NCBI RefSeq assembly: GCF_963924675.1
Contig: NC_089226.1
Coordinates: forward strand, 39,511,124-39,575,123
Reading direction: 5' to 3'
Length of the DNA: 64,000 nt
Source of the DNA: Phocoena phocoena
Lineage: Eukaryota; Chordata; Mammalia; Artiodactyla; Phocoenidae
In this document: positions 22,845 through 34,234 of the stretch, in pieces
Layout of the letters: each line of letters opens with the position of its first letter
Numbering within the stretch: position 1 is the stretch's first letter
Notes under the pieces: model-generated
What the model was told of the DNA's origin: nothing
Databases searched by the model: none
What the model saw: only the letters and a program-made list of their open reading frames with translations
Translations under genes and position numbers: made by a program

Positions 22845-22935
22845 CACATAATAAAAATAACTCCACTTACTGAGTGCCTACTGTGTGCCAGGCACTGAAC
22901 CAGGCTCTCTGCATGTATTCAGTCCTCCAAGTAGC
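22845..22935 (-). repeat. MIR SINE 3' part, antisense
   Basis: CTTACTGAGTGCCTACTGTG and TGCCAGGCACTGAACCAGG on the + strand are the reverse of the MIR 3' end. Confidence 0.65.
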
Positions 22936-23314
22936 CAGCAATGTAGCTGTCCCTAATAGCAATGGCATCGATAGCAGCCGGAAGAATCTTCCTCTCTCAA
23001 TACAGCTGGTGTGCCACATTTTGAAAGCACTCTCTTTGGCATCATCCTGTTTGGCTTTTACAAAATGCCATCATCTAGGCACAGGGCCTTTTGTTCCTGT
23101 TCCATAAAGAGAAAAACGGAGCTCTAGATAGCATCGCATCTGGGGCCACACAGATTATGGGGTCAGATATGGACCTCCCTGCGCTGTCTGCCTCCCAAAT
23201 TTGGGCTCCCTTTGCATCGCAGCTGCTCAGAGGGTGTTTGTCTCTCATGACCACATGGCTGGGCGGGTCCATGTCCTGTCCGATATGGAGGAAAGAGCCC
23301 TGAGATGATCTCAT

Positions 23315-23470
23315 TTCTGCTACTGACGAGCTCTGTAGGACACACAATCTCTGAGCTTTGGTTTCTTCATCTGTAAACTGGGGCTGGTAATACCTGCCCT
23401 GCCCGGCTACTTGTGGCGTTTTGAGAGAATCAGATGAGATGAGGTCAGGCAAGGCATTCTGAAACGCATA
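23315..23470 (+). repeat. MIR SINE 3' part
   Basis: GTTTCTTCATCTGTAAACTG, GGTAATACCTGCCCTGCCCG and GAGAGAATCAGATGAGATGA match the second half of MIR. Confidence 0.65.
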
Positions 23471-23474
23471 ACAT

Positions 23475-24284
23475 GGAGATGGGTGCCCAGGAGTGTTATT
23501 ATTAAGGACACAGTGTTCTGAGGAAAACCTAATTCCTTTTGCTTGTAAAGATTTTAAGGTGACCTTTAAAGGAGCTGGCGGGGTTCTTAGTTCACAGTAG
23601 TTTAGAACGTTTTAATTCAGAGGTCTTGAAAGTGCAGATGAATCCAGACAGAAATATTTGCAGGCATAGTTCCCAGAAACAGCTAGAGAGGAGACACCAG
23701 AGCTCCCTGCAGTGTGGGGCTGGGGGTCAGGACACTGGCTCAGATCTCCTCTGCCACCAGCTTCTCATCCCCAGATTCAGGAGACCCTTGCCGCTCCTGG
23801 AGCCCTTTCCCACACTGACTTTCTGCTTCCTCCTGCAGGGGCAGAGGCTTTTCTCTGGCCCCTGGATCTTGGACTGGGCTTGGGGAGGAAGAAGGAGGGT
23901 CTGTGTGAGGAGTGCCTGCCTACGGGGAAGACAGGAGGGGGCGTGGGAGAGGGAAGCGAGGGGACTCTCACTGCTGATGATCCGATATTTTATATCATAC
24001 ATTATACACAAGGGCCCTGTGAGGGACATATGCTGATTTCCACTTGAGAAACGAGGAGACGGAGGGCCGGGTATAATTTGAGAATGATTCCACTGCTCTG
24101 AAGCGGCGGAACTGGATTTAGAACACAAGACACAGTCACAGCAGCAGCTTTCTCCCGAGGCTCCCTGTGCGTGTTCATTTCAAGGATATGCAAACCCAGC
24201 ACTGCGCATGGCACGTGATACCCCTCCTCCCTGTGACTTTCTGAACATGAAGGCGCACCCTCCGTGCCCCAAGCCCTGGGCTAA
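23475..24284. other. Unassigned stretch
   Basis: No gene is recognised. Frames of up to 136 codons near 23626-24128 overlap on both strands and lack exon signals. A MIR-like piece may lie at 24030-24130. Confidence 0.35.
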
Positions 24285-24296
24285 CCTCTTCAGTCT

Positions 24297-24457
24297 TTTT
24301 TTTTTTAATTAATCTTATTGAAGTATGGTTGGTTTACAATGTTGTGTTAATTTCTGCCGTACAGCAAAGTGATTCAGTTATACATATATATATACATTCT
24401 TTTTTATATTCTTTTCCATTATGGTTTATCCCAGGATATTGAACATAGTTCCCTGTG
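24297..24457 (-). mobile_element. L1 3' end, antisense, inside L2
   Basis: A T run is followed by TTATTGAAGTATGGTTGGTT, CCGTACAGCAAAGTGATTCA and TTGAACATAGTTCCCTGTGC. CCTCTTCAGTCT before it and CCTCTTCCATCT after it may be an imperfect target duplication. Confidence 0.85.
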
Positions 24458-24469
24458 CCTCTTCCATCT

Positions 24470-25245
24470 TACCTTCTGTCTTATCTGTTTTGAACATTTG
24501 ATGTAGCCACACAATCCCCAAACACACCAAACATGCCCCCTCACCTTTGTGCACAAGGTCCTCTCTGCCTGGAACTCCCATCCAGCCTCCCTCCCGGGGT
24601 TCCACTCCACCCCATACCCACACCACAAGGGCCTGGCAACTCTCTACTGTTCAAAGTTAAACTGAAGCATATTAAAAATGTGCAGGGTTTCTTTGAATAC
24701 TTATTGATTTGAATTGAGCAGTGCCAAACCAGAAGTGGTTAGGAATGCTCCAACGACAGGAGCCAGGGAGAAGCTTCTACAGAGAGAAGGTAGAAGCAAA
24801 GCAAGGACATTACTGATTGGCTGTAGCTTAAAGCCCAGTTGTCTGTGATTAGTTGTCCTTGGGTTTTGATTTTGTAACCTTGAAGCCTCTAGAATCTTGG
24901 GTTTTGGTTTGCTATGTAGGCGACCATGACATTAGAGCCATCTCTCTCTGGGTTAATTAATTTAACATGGCTCATCTTTTAAGATGCAGCTCCGGGTTGC
25001 TACCTCCATGATGCCTTTCCTTATCCCGACCACCCACCCAAAGGTAGAATTAATTGATTCTTCCTCCTTTAAACTCCCACTGTGACCTGCACAGATTTTC
25101 ACCATAGTATGCATAATATTCTATTGTTCTTGTTCTTACAGGTCTATCCCTTCCATCAGACTATAAGCCCTTTAGAACAGGGACCATGTATTATTCATTT
25201 TGGAGTTTTCGCAACTTTTCACAGGGCTGGGACTTGGTAAGCAAC
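24470..25245 (+). repeat. L2 LINE 3' UTR relic, interrupted
   Basis: The first block has CAAGGTCCTCTCTGCCTGGA. The second has GATGCCTTTCCTTATCCCGA and CTATAAGCCCTTTAGAACAG with GGGACCATGTATTATTC. The middle, about 24660-24965, is unlike L2 and may be an unassigned old LTR. Confidence 0.5.
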
Positions 25246-25249
25246 ATCT

Positions 25250-25774
25250 TAATTTAAAAATATGTTTTAGTGCTCAAATACTATACTAATACATTGTCAC
25301 TGTAAAAAGTCTAAGTAATAAAGATAATGAGACCCCAATTCAATCTCACTACTTTTCCCAGAGTAATCAATTTATTAATTCCTCCTTCCAGGCCTTTCTC
25401 TATGCCCTTACATACCTACAAACATGGAGAAATATACAATTTTGAGGAAGTAACTAAAAATAGGATTATACTAGCAATTATTTTACAACATACCTTTTTT
25501 CATTTAAAAATATCTTCCAGACATCTTAACAAGTCGGTATGTATAAGTCTACCCATTCTATTTTAACTGTCAGTGTTCTACAGTATGAATGTACCATAGT
25601 TGATTTCACTAGTTTTCTATTAATGGACATTTATGTGTTTTCCAATATTATCTATTATGAACAATGCTTCAATGAATATCCCCAGACATATACTTCTCAG
25701 AATACATGGCTGAGTGTTTCTGTATGTCAGTGACCCTCAACCAAACTATATTTGGCTCACTTGAAGAGCTTTTA
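25250..25774 (-). repeat. Possible old L1 3' relic
   Basis: AT-rich sequence with TATTAATGGACATTTATGTG and CAATGCTTCAATGAATATCC resembles the reverse of an old L1 (L1M) 3' region. The assignment is tentative. Confidence 0.35.
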
Positions 25775-25788
25775 AAAAATGAACATAG

Positions 25789-26002
25789 GTTCCCTGGTGG
25801 CGCAGTGGTTGAGAGCCCACCTGCCGATGCAGGGGACATGGGTTCGTGCTCCGGTCCGGGAAGATCCCACATGCCGCGGAGAGGCTGGGCCCATGAGCCA
25901 TGGCCACTGAGCCTGTGCGTCCAGAGCCTGTGCTCCGCAACGGGAGAGGCCACAACAGTGAGAGGCCCGCATACCACAAAAAATTAATAAATAAATAAAA
26001 AT
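25789..26002 (+). mobile_element. CHR-type tRNA SINE at L1 edge
   Basis: It reads GTTCCCTGGTGGCGCAGTGG, B box GGTTCGTGCTCC and the cetacean body, with an ATAAATAAATAAA tail. The 14-base AAAAATGAACATAG at 25775-25788 and 26003-26016 is an exact target duplication. That sequence belongs to L1 ORF2, so the SINE landed at the 5' edge of the L1 fragment. Confidence 0.93.
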
Positions 26003-28050
26003 AAAAATGAACATAGATGCAAAAATTGTCAACAAAATATTAGCAGATCAAATCAAACAATGTGTAAAAAGCTGGTTAAACATTCTAAAGTCAACTAATG
26101 TAATCCACCACATCAACAAACTAAGGAAGAAAATAAGTATGATTATATCAATACATGCAGAAAAAGCATTTGACAAAATCCAATACCCACCACATCATAG
26201 CTGATGGTGAGAAACTAGATGCTCTCTCCCTATGACCAGGAACAAGGCAAGGATGGGCCCTCTCAATACTCTTTTCAACATTGTACTAGAAATCCTAGCT
26301 AATGTAATAAAGCAAAAAAAAAAAAAAAAAAAAAAGAAAGAAATAACAGGTATACGAACTGGGAAGGAAGAAATAAAACCATCTGTGTTTACAGATGACA
26401 TGATTGTCTCTATAGAAAATCCCAAAGAATCAACGAAAAAACTCCCAAAACTAATAAATGACTATAGCAAGCTTGCAGGATACAAAGTTAGTTGCTTTCT
26501 TATATGCCAGCCAATGAACAACTGGGATTTAACATCAAAAACACAGCACCATTTACATTAGCACCCCCCAAAATAGAAATACTTAGAGATAAATCTAACA
26601 AAATTTCTATAAGATCTATATGAGGAAAACTACAAAACACTGATGATAGAAGTCAAAGAAGAACTAAATAAATTGTGAGATATTCCATGTTTATCAATAG
26701 AAAGACTCAAATATGTAGAAATGTCAGTTCTTCCCAGCTTGATCAAAAATGCAATTGAAATCAAAATCCCAGCAAGCTATTTGTGGATATCAACGACCAA
26801 TTCTAAAGTTACTACTAAGAAGACTTAGAATAACTAACGGTGTACTGAAGAGCAGAATTGGAGGACTGACACCACCTGATTTGAAGACTTACTATAGAGC
26901 TACGGTAATCAAGACAGTGCAGTACTGGTGAAAGAATAGACAAATAGATCAACGGAACAGAATAGAGAGTCCAATAGAGGCACACACAAATATAGTCAAC
27001 TGATCATTGACAAAAGAGCAAAGGCAATTCAATGGGGAAAGGGTAGTCTTTTGAACAAATAGTGCTGGACCAACAGGACATCCACATGCAAAACAGTGAA
27101 TCTAGACATGGACTTTACATCTTTCACAAAAATTAACTCAAAATGGACCATAGACTTTATATGTGTAAGACACAAATCTGTAAAACTTCCAGAAGATAAC
27201 ATAGGAAAAAATCGAAATGATTTTGCATTGGCAATAGCTTTTTAGATACAACACCAAAAGCACAATCCATGAAGGAAAAAACTGATAAGTTGGACTTCAT
27301 TAAAATTGTAAAAACTGCTCTGCGAAACACACCATTAAGGGAATGAAAAAACAGGCACAGACTGGGAGAAAATCTCAGCAAAACACATATCTGATGAAGG
27401 ACTGTTAACAAAGTACACAAAGAACTTTTAAAACTCAACAACAAGAAAACAACCTAATTTTAAAATGGCCAAAAATTCTAAACAGACAGCTTGCCAGAGA
27501 AGACATACAGATGGCACATAAACATACGAAAAACTGCTCAACATTATGTTGTTAGGGAATGGCAAATTTAAACAGTAAGATACTACTACAGACCTATTAG
27601 AGTGGCTTAAATCCAAAGCAATGGCAACAGCAGATGCTTGCAAGAATGTGGTATAACAGAAGCTCTCATTCACTGCTGATGGGAATGCAGAATGGTACAG
27701 CCGTTTTAGAAGACAATCTGGCAGTCTCTTACAAAGTTAAACATAAGCTTGCCGTATGACCCAGCAATCATCGTGCTCCCAGATACTGACCCAAATGAGT
27801 TGAAAACTTATGTCACGAGACCTGCACATGACTATTTATAGCAGCTTTAAACTCGGAAGCAACCAAGATGCCCCTCAATAGGTGAATAGGTAAACTAAGT
27901 GTGGCATATCCGTACAGTGGAATACAACTCAGCCATAAAAAGTAATGCGTTATCAAGCCATGAAAATCCATGGAGGAAACTTAAGTGCTAAGTGACAGAA
28001 ACCAGTCTGAAAAGGCTACATACGGTATGATTCCAATTTTATGACATTGT
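26003..28050 (+). pseudogene. Decayed L1 ORF2 and 3' end
   Basis: This 2 kb fragment begins inside L1 ORF2, at ATGAACATAGATGCAAAAAT, and runs through the reverse transcriptase to the C-terminal part. In the 26232-26561 frame the reverse transcriptase motif reads VFTDDMIV, where active L1 has FADDMIVY. The next frame, 26749-26931, carries GGLTPPDLKTYYRATVIKTV, typical of ORF2. Frameshifts and stops divide it into many pieces, and a 21-base A run lies at 26314-26334. It ends near GGTATGATTCCAATTTTATG. It is dead and 5'-truncated, and older than the SINE at its left edge. Confidence 0.88.
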
Positions 28051-28084
28051 CACCACTACCACCACCATCATCGTCGTCATCTTC

Positions 28085-28260
28085 ACGTGTGCAGTCTCAT
28101 ACCAAGCTCAGAGAGCACCTTCATACCAGTGATCTGATCTGACCCTCACTCACAAGGATCCCACAGAGCAGGTGGGGCAGAGGTCTTGATCACAGCTTAC
28201 AGATGGGGAGGCTGTGCTTGGCAGATTGCCGTGCCTGAAGTCACACAGCTGAAAACAACG
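28085..28260 (-). repeat. MIR SINE relic, antisense
   Basis: CTTACAGATGGGGAGGCTGT and CTGAAGTCACACAGCTGAAA on the + strand are reversed MIR segments. Confidence 0.6.
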
Positions 28261-28261
28261 T

Positions 28262-28860
28262 CACATCTTTCCGTCCTAGATCTTATACCCCAGCCTCTCC
28301 AGTCCAGCCTCCTGGGCCTCGATGGACATCAGACCATGGCAGTGGGGGGCATGAGGTACGTAACCACGGGACGTGATGTGTCATCGTGGAAAGGAGTGCA
28401 GAAGAGGGGTTCTAACAAGTGGATTCAGTGGCTCTTGTTTTCCGTGGACCAGCTCCGTCCTCCCTCGATCCCTCCCCACGTCTCTCCCCACTGCAGGCAT
28501 TGACACTCGCAGCACACAGAGACTTGACAGCAAGATGCTTATCATTTATTCACTGGGAGCACATCAGCCAGTTCCTCGTCCATCTGTCTGGAGGAGGCAG
28601 GCCAAGAGCTGCCAGCTTAGGCCCTATCCATCCTGGAGGCTGGATTCACTGGTCAGCGAGATGCCCACCTGCAGGCAGCAGAAAGAGGATTTTCTTTAGG
28701 TAGCAGAGTGCCCCTGGGGTATCCATAAATGAACGCAAGGGAGACTTGCTGAGGAAATGTATAGAGGGGTGGGCAATGGGAAAGAGGTGAGAATCTCTTT
28801 AGCCTCTGGTCACCATGGCAACGATGGCATCTTAGAAGCATAACTGATCGTGGTAAATCA
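28262..28860. other. Unassigned stretch
   Basis: No gene or repeat is confidently recognised. Three overlapping plus frames of about 100 codons (28186-28703) have no exon signals. Confidence 0.35.
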
Positions 28861-28861
28861 G

Positions 28862-28920
28862 AGGGGTTTTTGTTTGTTTATTTTGTTTTTTGGGGGTTTT
28901 GTTTGTTTTGTTTTTTAACC
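28862..28920 (+). repeat. T/G low-complexity tract
   Basis: A run of GTTTT, GTTTG and GGGGGTTTTG units, low complexity on the + strand. Confidence 0.85.
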
Positions 28921-29221
28921 TCTTTCCTAACACTGGAATAAATGAATGGAAAGTGAGTCTGCCCCTCAGCTCAATCTAGGTATAGAGTCTTGGGGACAAA
29001 TGTGGATCTGAGCCTGGAAGCCCCTAGTTTTGTCACCCTGACTCAGAACATCCTTTTGAAAATCATTGAGCCTGTTGGTGGGAACCAAAAGAGCCCATGC
29101 AGGGAGTGACTATGGGGGCAGGGGCAGTGGGACTGACATTTCCAGAAGAACCAATGGGGCTCATCCATCAGCAAGGAGTGTGAGTGGTCTTCACAGTAAT
29201 GAGCAAGGATGCAGCAGCTGT

Positions 29222-29697
29222 GAGAGACCTGTAGGAGTCTGAATGATGGCCCCTTAAGCATGTCCATGTCTTAATCCCTGGAATTTATGAATATGTTACC
29301 TCGGCAAAAGGCACTTTGCAGGTGAAAGTTAAGAATCTTAAAATAGGAGAGATTATCATCGATTATCCTGGCAGCCCAGTATAATCACAGGACCCTTTTA
29401 AGAGGAAGGTAGGAGTATCTGAGTCAGAGAAGATGATGTGACAGTGGAAGTGGAGGAGAACACAGAAATATGACAACGGAAGCAGGGACCACAAGCCAAG
29501 GAATGCAGGTAACCTTTAGAAGCTGGAAAAGGCAAGAAAACAGATTCTTCCCTAGAGTCTCCAGAATGAGTACAGCCCGGTCCAAACCTTGACTTTAGAC
29601 TTCCAACCTCCAGAACTGTAAGAGGATAAATGTGTGATGATTTAAGCCACTAAGCTTGCAGTTGTTTGCTACAGCAGCATTAGGAAACTAAATATGA
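29222..29697 (+). repeat. MLT1-type MaLR LTR
   Basis: It begins near TAGGAGTCTGAATGATGGCC and passes AATCCCTGGAATTTATGAAT, GCAAAAGGCACTTTGCAGGT and CTCCAGAACTGTAAGAGGAT. It ends with TAAGCCACTAAGCTTGCAGT and CAGCATTAGGAAACTAA. These fit an MLT1 LTR at near full length. Confidence 0.85.
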
Positions 29698-29769
29698 TCA
29701 TTCACTGATGGGCCCTTGTTTTCTGGCCCTTTTGCTTTTGGGATAATGGTTGGTGCCATTATTGATTCA

Positions 29770-30395
29770 GGCCATCTTCATCCGCCATCTGGATTATGGT
29801 AACAACCTCCAACTGGTCCTCCTGCCTCCACTCTTGCTGCCCTCAATTCCATCCTCTGCATGCTTTCCAAAAAGGTAATATTACTCTGTCATCTCCTGGA
29901 TAAAGCCTTTCCATGGCTTCCCATTGCCCTTAGGATAAAAGCTAAAATCCTTCACTTCTTGAGACTAGAAGCTCTTCAAAGACCGTGCTATTAGTGGGCT
30001 CAGGTAGGACTCGCCAGCATGGGAACAGGGCACAGTTCCTGGTGGACACCTAATGTGTATTAATGGGATGCCTTATGAGAACCTCTGTGACTCATCTTTT
30101 GTGACTTCCACTTTCAGACTGCTCCAGCCACGCTAGACATCTCTTGACTCCTTAAGAGAGATCTGTTTCTCCTCCAGGTCTTTGTACTCCCTCTCCCCCA
30201 TTTCCTGGATCTCCCATCCCTACTCCCTTGCATCACAACATCCCACTCATCCTTGGGGATTTAGTTTAAACATCCCATATTCTCAGGGACCTGCCTTACT
30301 CTCTAGGTTAAGTCCTCATAGTATAGGTTCTTACAGTGTCTTGAGTTTCCTCTACCGTGACACTAATTATACTTTAACTACTTGTTTAATTAGCA
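29770..30395 (+). repeat. L2 LINE 3' UTR relic
   Basis: GGATTATGGTAACAACCTCC, CTCCTGCCTCCACTCTTGCT and CCATGGCTTCCCATTGCCCT are the standard L2 sequence. Later parts have CCAGGTCTTTGTACTCCCTC and TTCTCAGGGACCTGCC. Confidence 0.75.
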
Positions 30396-30414
30396 TGGAC
30401 TTTATGCTTGACGA

Positions 30415-30992
30415 CAGGTCTTCTCAACCTCAGCACTGTTGACATTTTTGGCCGAACCATTCTTTGTCATGGGGGCTCCCCTATGTATTCTTGGATGCTG
30501 ACGGCACCCCTATAGCAACCCTGCCACCCACCCAAGTCATGAGAATCAAAAATGCCTGCAGAGACCTACTAGAGAATGGACTTGAGGACACGGGGAGGGG
30601 GAAGGGGAAGCTGGGACAAAGTGAGAGAGAGGCATGGACATATATACACTCCCAAACGTAAAATAGATAGCGAGTGGGAAGCAGCCGCATAGCACAGGGA
30701 GATCATCTCGGTGCTTTGTGACCACTTAGAGGGGTGGGATGGAGAGGGTGGGAGGGAGACGCAAGAGGGAGGGGATATGGGGATATATGTATACGTATAG
30801 CTGATTCACTTTGTTATAAAGCAGAAACTGACACACCATTGTAAAGCAATTATACTCTAATAAAGATGTTAAAAAAATAAAATAAAATAAAAATGAAAAG
30901 GTGTTTTAAACAAACAAACAAAAATATGCCTGCAGACATTGCCAAATATCCCCTGGGGGGCAAAATTGCCCCATGTTAAGAACCTCTTCTCC
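30415..30992 (-). repeat. MER20 hAT fossil, split by L1
   Basis: The left block begins TTCTCAACCTCAGCACTGTT and runs to AATGCCTGCAGAGAC. The right block begins AATATGCCTGCAGACATTGC and runs through CCCCTGGGGGGCAAAATTGC to TTAAGAACCTC. Together they make one MER20 in reverse orientation, interrupted at 30565-30924. Confidence 0.85.
30565..30924 (+). mobile_element. Truncated L1 inserted in MER20
   Basis: The fragment reads from CTACTAGAGAATGGACTTGA, through GAAGCAGCCGCATAGCACAG and CAGAAACTGACACACCATTG, to AATAAAGATGTTAAAAAAAT and an A-rich tail. This is the L1 3' UTR of a subfamily different from the other L1 ends here. ATGCCTGCAGA is present on both sides (30552-30562 and 30925-30935) as part of the target duplication. 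Confidence 0.9.
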
Positions 30993-30999
30993 ATGAAAG

Positions 31000-31260
31000 C
31001 AGTGTCTATGACTGTCTTGTTTACTTTGGCATTCCTGATGTCTAGCAAAGTACCTGGGCCATGGCAGGCACTAATAACTAATTGAGTTATTACAACTTAT
31101 GGGTTCCCAGGCCTTGGTAGCCACTAAACACTGTTCTCCATGTCTTCTAGGCTGGCACACATATGCACAGCCCCTTCCCCTCCAGGTTTTCTTGTCCTTG
31201 GAAGTCTTGAAAAAGGCTTTCCCTGGGGTGCTAGGTAAACCTCTGAGCCCAGATGAGGAT
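31000..31260. other. L2-like remnant and unassigned sequence
   Basis: The segment GTGTCTATGACTGTCTTGTT with GCAGGCACTAATAACTAATT looks like a short L2 3' end (about 30995-31090). The rest is unassigned. Confidence 0.35.
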
Positions 31261-31282
31261 TCTAGACATTCTGCAGATTTTA

Positions 31283-31493
31283 TTTTATTTATTTATTAAA
31301 CTTGCCTCTTTTTTTTTGATGTGGACCATTTTTAAAGTCTTTATCGAATTTGTTACAATATGGCTTCTGTTTTATGGTTCTTTGTTTTTTGGCCGCGAGG
31401 CGTGTAAGACCTTAGCTCCCCGACCGGGGTTCAAACCCACACCCCCTGCATTGGAAAGTGAAGTCTTAACCACTGGACTGCCAGGGAAGTCCC
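31283..31493 (-). mobile_element. CHR-related tRNA SINE, antisense
   Basis: The + strand runs from an ATTTATTTATTA tail, through ATGTGGACCATTTTTAAAGT and CCGACCGGGGTTCAAACCCA, to CACTGGACTGCCAGGGAAGT. CATTCTGCAGATTTTA (31267-31282) and CATTCTGCATATTTTA (31494-31509) form a 15-of-16 target duplication. Confidence 0.88.
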
Positions 31494-31599
31494 CATTCTG
31501 CATATTTTAAATATCTCTCTCCTCCCAGCCTCATGCTCTAGTGCACAGATGGCTGTTAAGGTGAACTCTGTGCCCTTTACGTTAGAGATCCAACACATT

Positions 31600-31760
31600 A
31601 AAAAGCTGTTTAGAATAATGGAAAAGAGCAATGGTCTGGGACTCAGTTCTACCATAAAAAAGCTCTGGACCCTGGGCAATTCACTGCACCTCTCTGGGCC
31701 TCGTTACCTTAGCTATAAAATAAGGAGCTTGGACTGAGAGATCAGTGGCTTCTTCTAAAC
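31600..31760 (+). repeat. MIR SINE relic
   Basis: GAAAAGAGCAATGGTCTGGG, CTGGGCAATTCACTGCACCT and CTAGCTATAAAATAAGG-like sequence follow the MIR order with strong divergence. Confidence 0.5.
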
Positions 31761-32039
31761 ATCTAGAATGCTGTACCTTAGAAAAATGACATCGTGAAAA
31801 CTACAAGGGAAGAACAGGACACTGAAGAAAAAAAATCTTAGAAAAAGAAACAGCCCATCAAGTCCAATATCCTCCCCACGATGCTCTGTTGCCCGTATCT
31901 CAGGATACATATTTCTCTGACCTTGTGTTACACTGTTTACAGAGTGTTAGCCCTGCAGCTGGTCTGCCAGCCCCTGAGGGCAGGTTCATGGCATTGTGCT
32001 TCTCTGTGTCATGAGCAATAGACAGGCAGAGCTCTCTGC

Positions 32040-32195
32040 TGTGAAATAGTTACTCATTTAATCCCCATACCAGTTCACAAGGCACGATCTATTATTTATC
32101 TTCTTTTTACAGATGTGGAAACTGAGGCACAAAGAGTTCAAGGAACTTAACCAGATTTGCATAGTTACTAAGTAGACCAGTCAGGACTCCAGCCC
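32040..32195 (-). repeat. MIR SINE relic, antisense
   Basis: TTTTTACAGATGTGGAAACT and GAGGCACAAAGAGTTCAAGG on the + strand are reversed MIR sequence. Confidence 0.75.
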
Positions 32196-32244
32196 GGACA
32201 GACAAGTTCCAGGATGCACCTGTACGCCTTGTTGGGCTGTACGT

Positions 32245-32805
32245 CGCAGGCCTGAAAGTCATGTAGTTGCCCAGCCTCAAGACCGAAGAAAGAGCCCAGA
32301 GACAGCAACAGAGACATCAGTGGTTTATTGGACAGGGGATCTTATACGTCCAAAGCAACAGGGTCCTGGAGGGACACACCACCATGGACGGTAAACTGCA
32401 GGCAGGACATGACAGCAATCTTCGCATCTTGGGGGAGAAGGAGGCTACCATTTATAGGGGGGATTGATAGCAGGTAGGCTTATCAGTTACCAGGGAAAAC
32501 AGTGGCTGGGGCAGGGAGAAAGCACGAGGCAGGTACTGATTCAACCCTATAATTGAGAGGATTGGATAGTCATGTGAATGAAACAGGGACTGGTGGAGCA
32601 GGGGATGTACAGAGAGCAAGAGAATGGCCATTTTCAATGGCCTGACTATACCTGCCTCGAGCAAGTATTCAGTCACTATTAATTGACCCAATGAATGAAT
32701 CTGTCAAGCGAGGCCTATAGTCCTCAGGACAGGCCCCAAACTCTGCGCAGAGCCAGGAAAACACACTGCAGGAAAAGCACCCTCGTAAAGGGCTAGCCAC
32801 CCCCA
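32245..32805 (-). repeat. Possible ERV LTR, antisense
   Basis: CAGTGGTTTATTGGACAGGG, with a reversed AATAAA-like TTTATT, followed by long low-divergence-looking text without coding potential, suggests an LTR read backwards. I could not match it to a family. Confidence 0.3.
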
Positions 32806-32907
32806 AAATGTATATTTTTAAATAGTGAAAAACAAGACACCCATAATCCACAGTGTGCCACACCCACACCTGGTACCGACACTTACCAAGATTATATAAC
32901 AGCCCAG

Positions 32908-32914
<7 letters not shown>

Positions 32915-32958
<44 letters not shown>
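32915..32958 (+). repeat. (CA)n microsatellite
   Basis: About 22 CA units without interruption. Confidence 0.97.
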
Positions 32959-32960
<2 letters not shown>

Positions 32961-33019
32961 CTAGGCCTCAGTGAAACTGGCTGATTTAACCCCCAAACCC
33001 ATCTCTCCCAAGGATTCAT

Positions 33020-33539
33020 TCATGCTCAGATTCAGGAGAAACTACCAGGTTTTCATCTCTGAGATTTAAAGAAAACAAATAATAACAAAGCCTGCCTGGC
33101 CGGCTACATATTTGCACGTCCAGGGACTTTCTCTCCAGATGGCACATGTGTAAATGACAAGCATCTGTTATTCACCAAGTGCAGAGGTAGCAGCCCTAGA
33201 GGCAAGACAGTGGTTTGCGTCCCAGCTCCTCCATTTGGAATTTATATCTGAACCTCAGTGTATGCAGCTGTCACACCTCCTAAAGCCTTGGGAGGACCAA
33301 CTATAGGCGAAAGTCGTGAAATGGGCCTTGTTCAGGATTGTTCTGAAAAGGGCACCATTCCCCTTGTCTGCCCCATCTTGGCCCTGGAATGGCGACTCCA
33401 GCTGTTGGTTGGTGTCTCCAGCTGTTGGTCCATCCTGCCAGAAACTTTCCCCAAATCATGCCTGAAAGGGCTCTTTTAATTCAGGGTATCATAAGAACTG
33501 CAAAAGGACGAATGGAGCAGAAACAAACACAGGTTATGG
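33020..33539. other. Unassigned stretch
   Basis: No gene or repeat is recognised except a possible MIR-like piece at 33195-33265. Confidence 0.35.
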
Positions 33540-33790
33540 AGTCAGCATGGCCGGGTTTATTAAGTCTGGGTTGGCCCCAATCACATGGGGGCTCAGAGCA
33601 CGGCCCAGGAGTCAGGGAGGTCTGGGCCGAGTACTCACGCTATTACGTCTTCTTAGGCAAGTGACTAGCTACCTAGGTCATAGTTTCCTGTTCTCTAAAA
33701 TGGGAATAATAAGAGTAAGCACTGCATAAGGTAGCTGTGAGGATTAAGTGTGACGGTGTTTGTGTAGCTCTTAGCAGGGTCACCATTACC
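33540..33790 (+). repeat. MIR SINE relic
   Basis: CGTCTTCTTAGGCAAGTGAC, CATAGTTTCCTGTTCTCTAA and GTAGCTGTGAGGATTAAGTG follow MIR order. Confidence 0.75.
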
Positions 33791-34109
33791 CACCTTTATT
33801 GGACTGTTCACAGCACACCAGCCGCACACCAACATAATGCCTTAGGAACAAGGCTTCCCTACGATTAGTGAGGCAAGTGGCCAGGGTGTGCGTGTCCGGG
33901 TCTGCATTCTCCTCCTCCATCGTCCTGTTTCTGGATCACCTTCATCATCCAGATTCCATTCGGGTACATATCAGGACACAGGAGGGATGACTTCCTTGAG
34001 TCATGGTGGATCTGCTGCTGTAGACAGTTTTAGTCTAGGAACACTCAAAGACTCACTGTCTTCAGCTGCCCAGACTTCAACTGCTCTGGTTGTTTTTGGT
34101 TCCTCTTTG

Positions 34110-34230
34110 CAACTGCAGAGTCATGCATTAAAAGGGAATGCTGGAGATGCTTTTAACCATCCTAGTGCCTTGCCCAATGCCTGGATCAAAATAGATGCTC
34201 CATAAATATTTATGGAATGAATGAATAACG
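34110..34230 (+). repeat. L2 LINE 3' end
   Basis: CTTGCCCAATGCCTGGATCA, GATGCTCCATAAATATTTAT and GGAATGAATGAATAA are the typical L2 tail. Confidence 0.65.
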
Positions 34231-34234
34231 CTTC

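Noticed and set aside
26232..26561. Reverse transcriptase-like frame
   Set aside because: It is a fragment of a dead L1 with frameshifts on both sides, not an active or domesticated gene.
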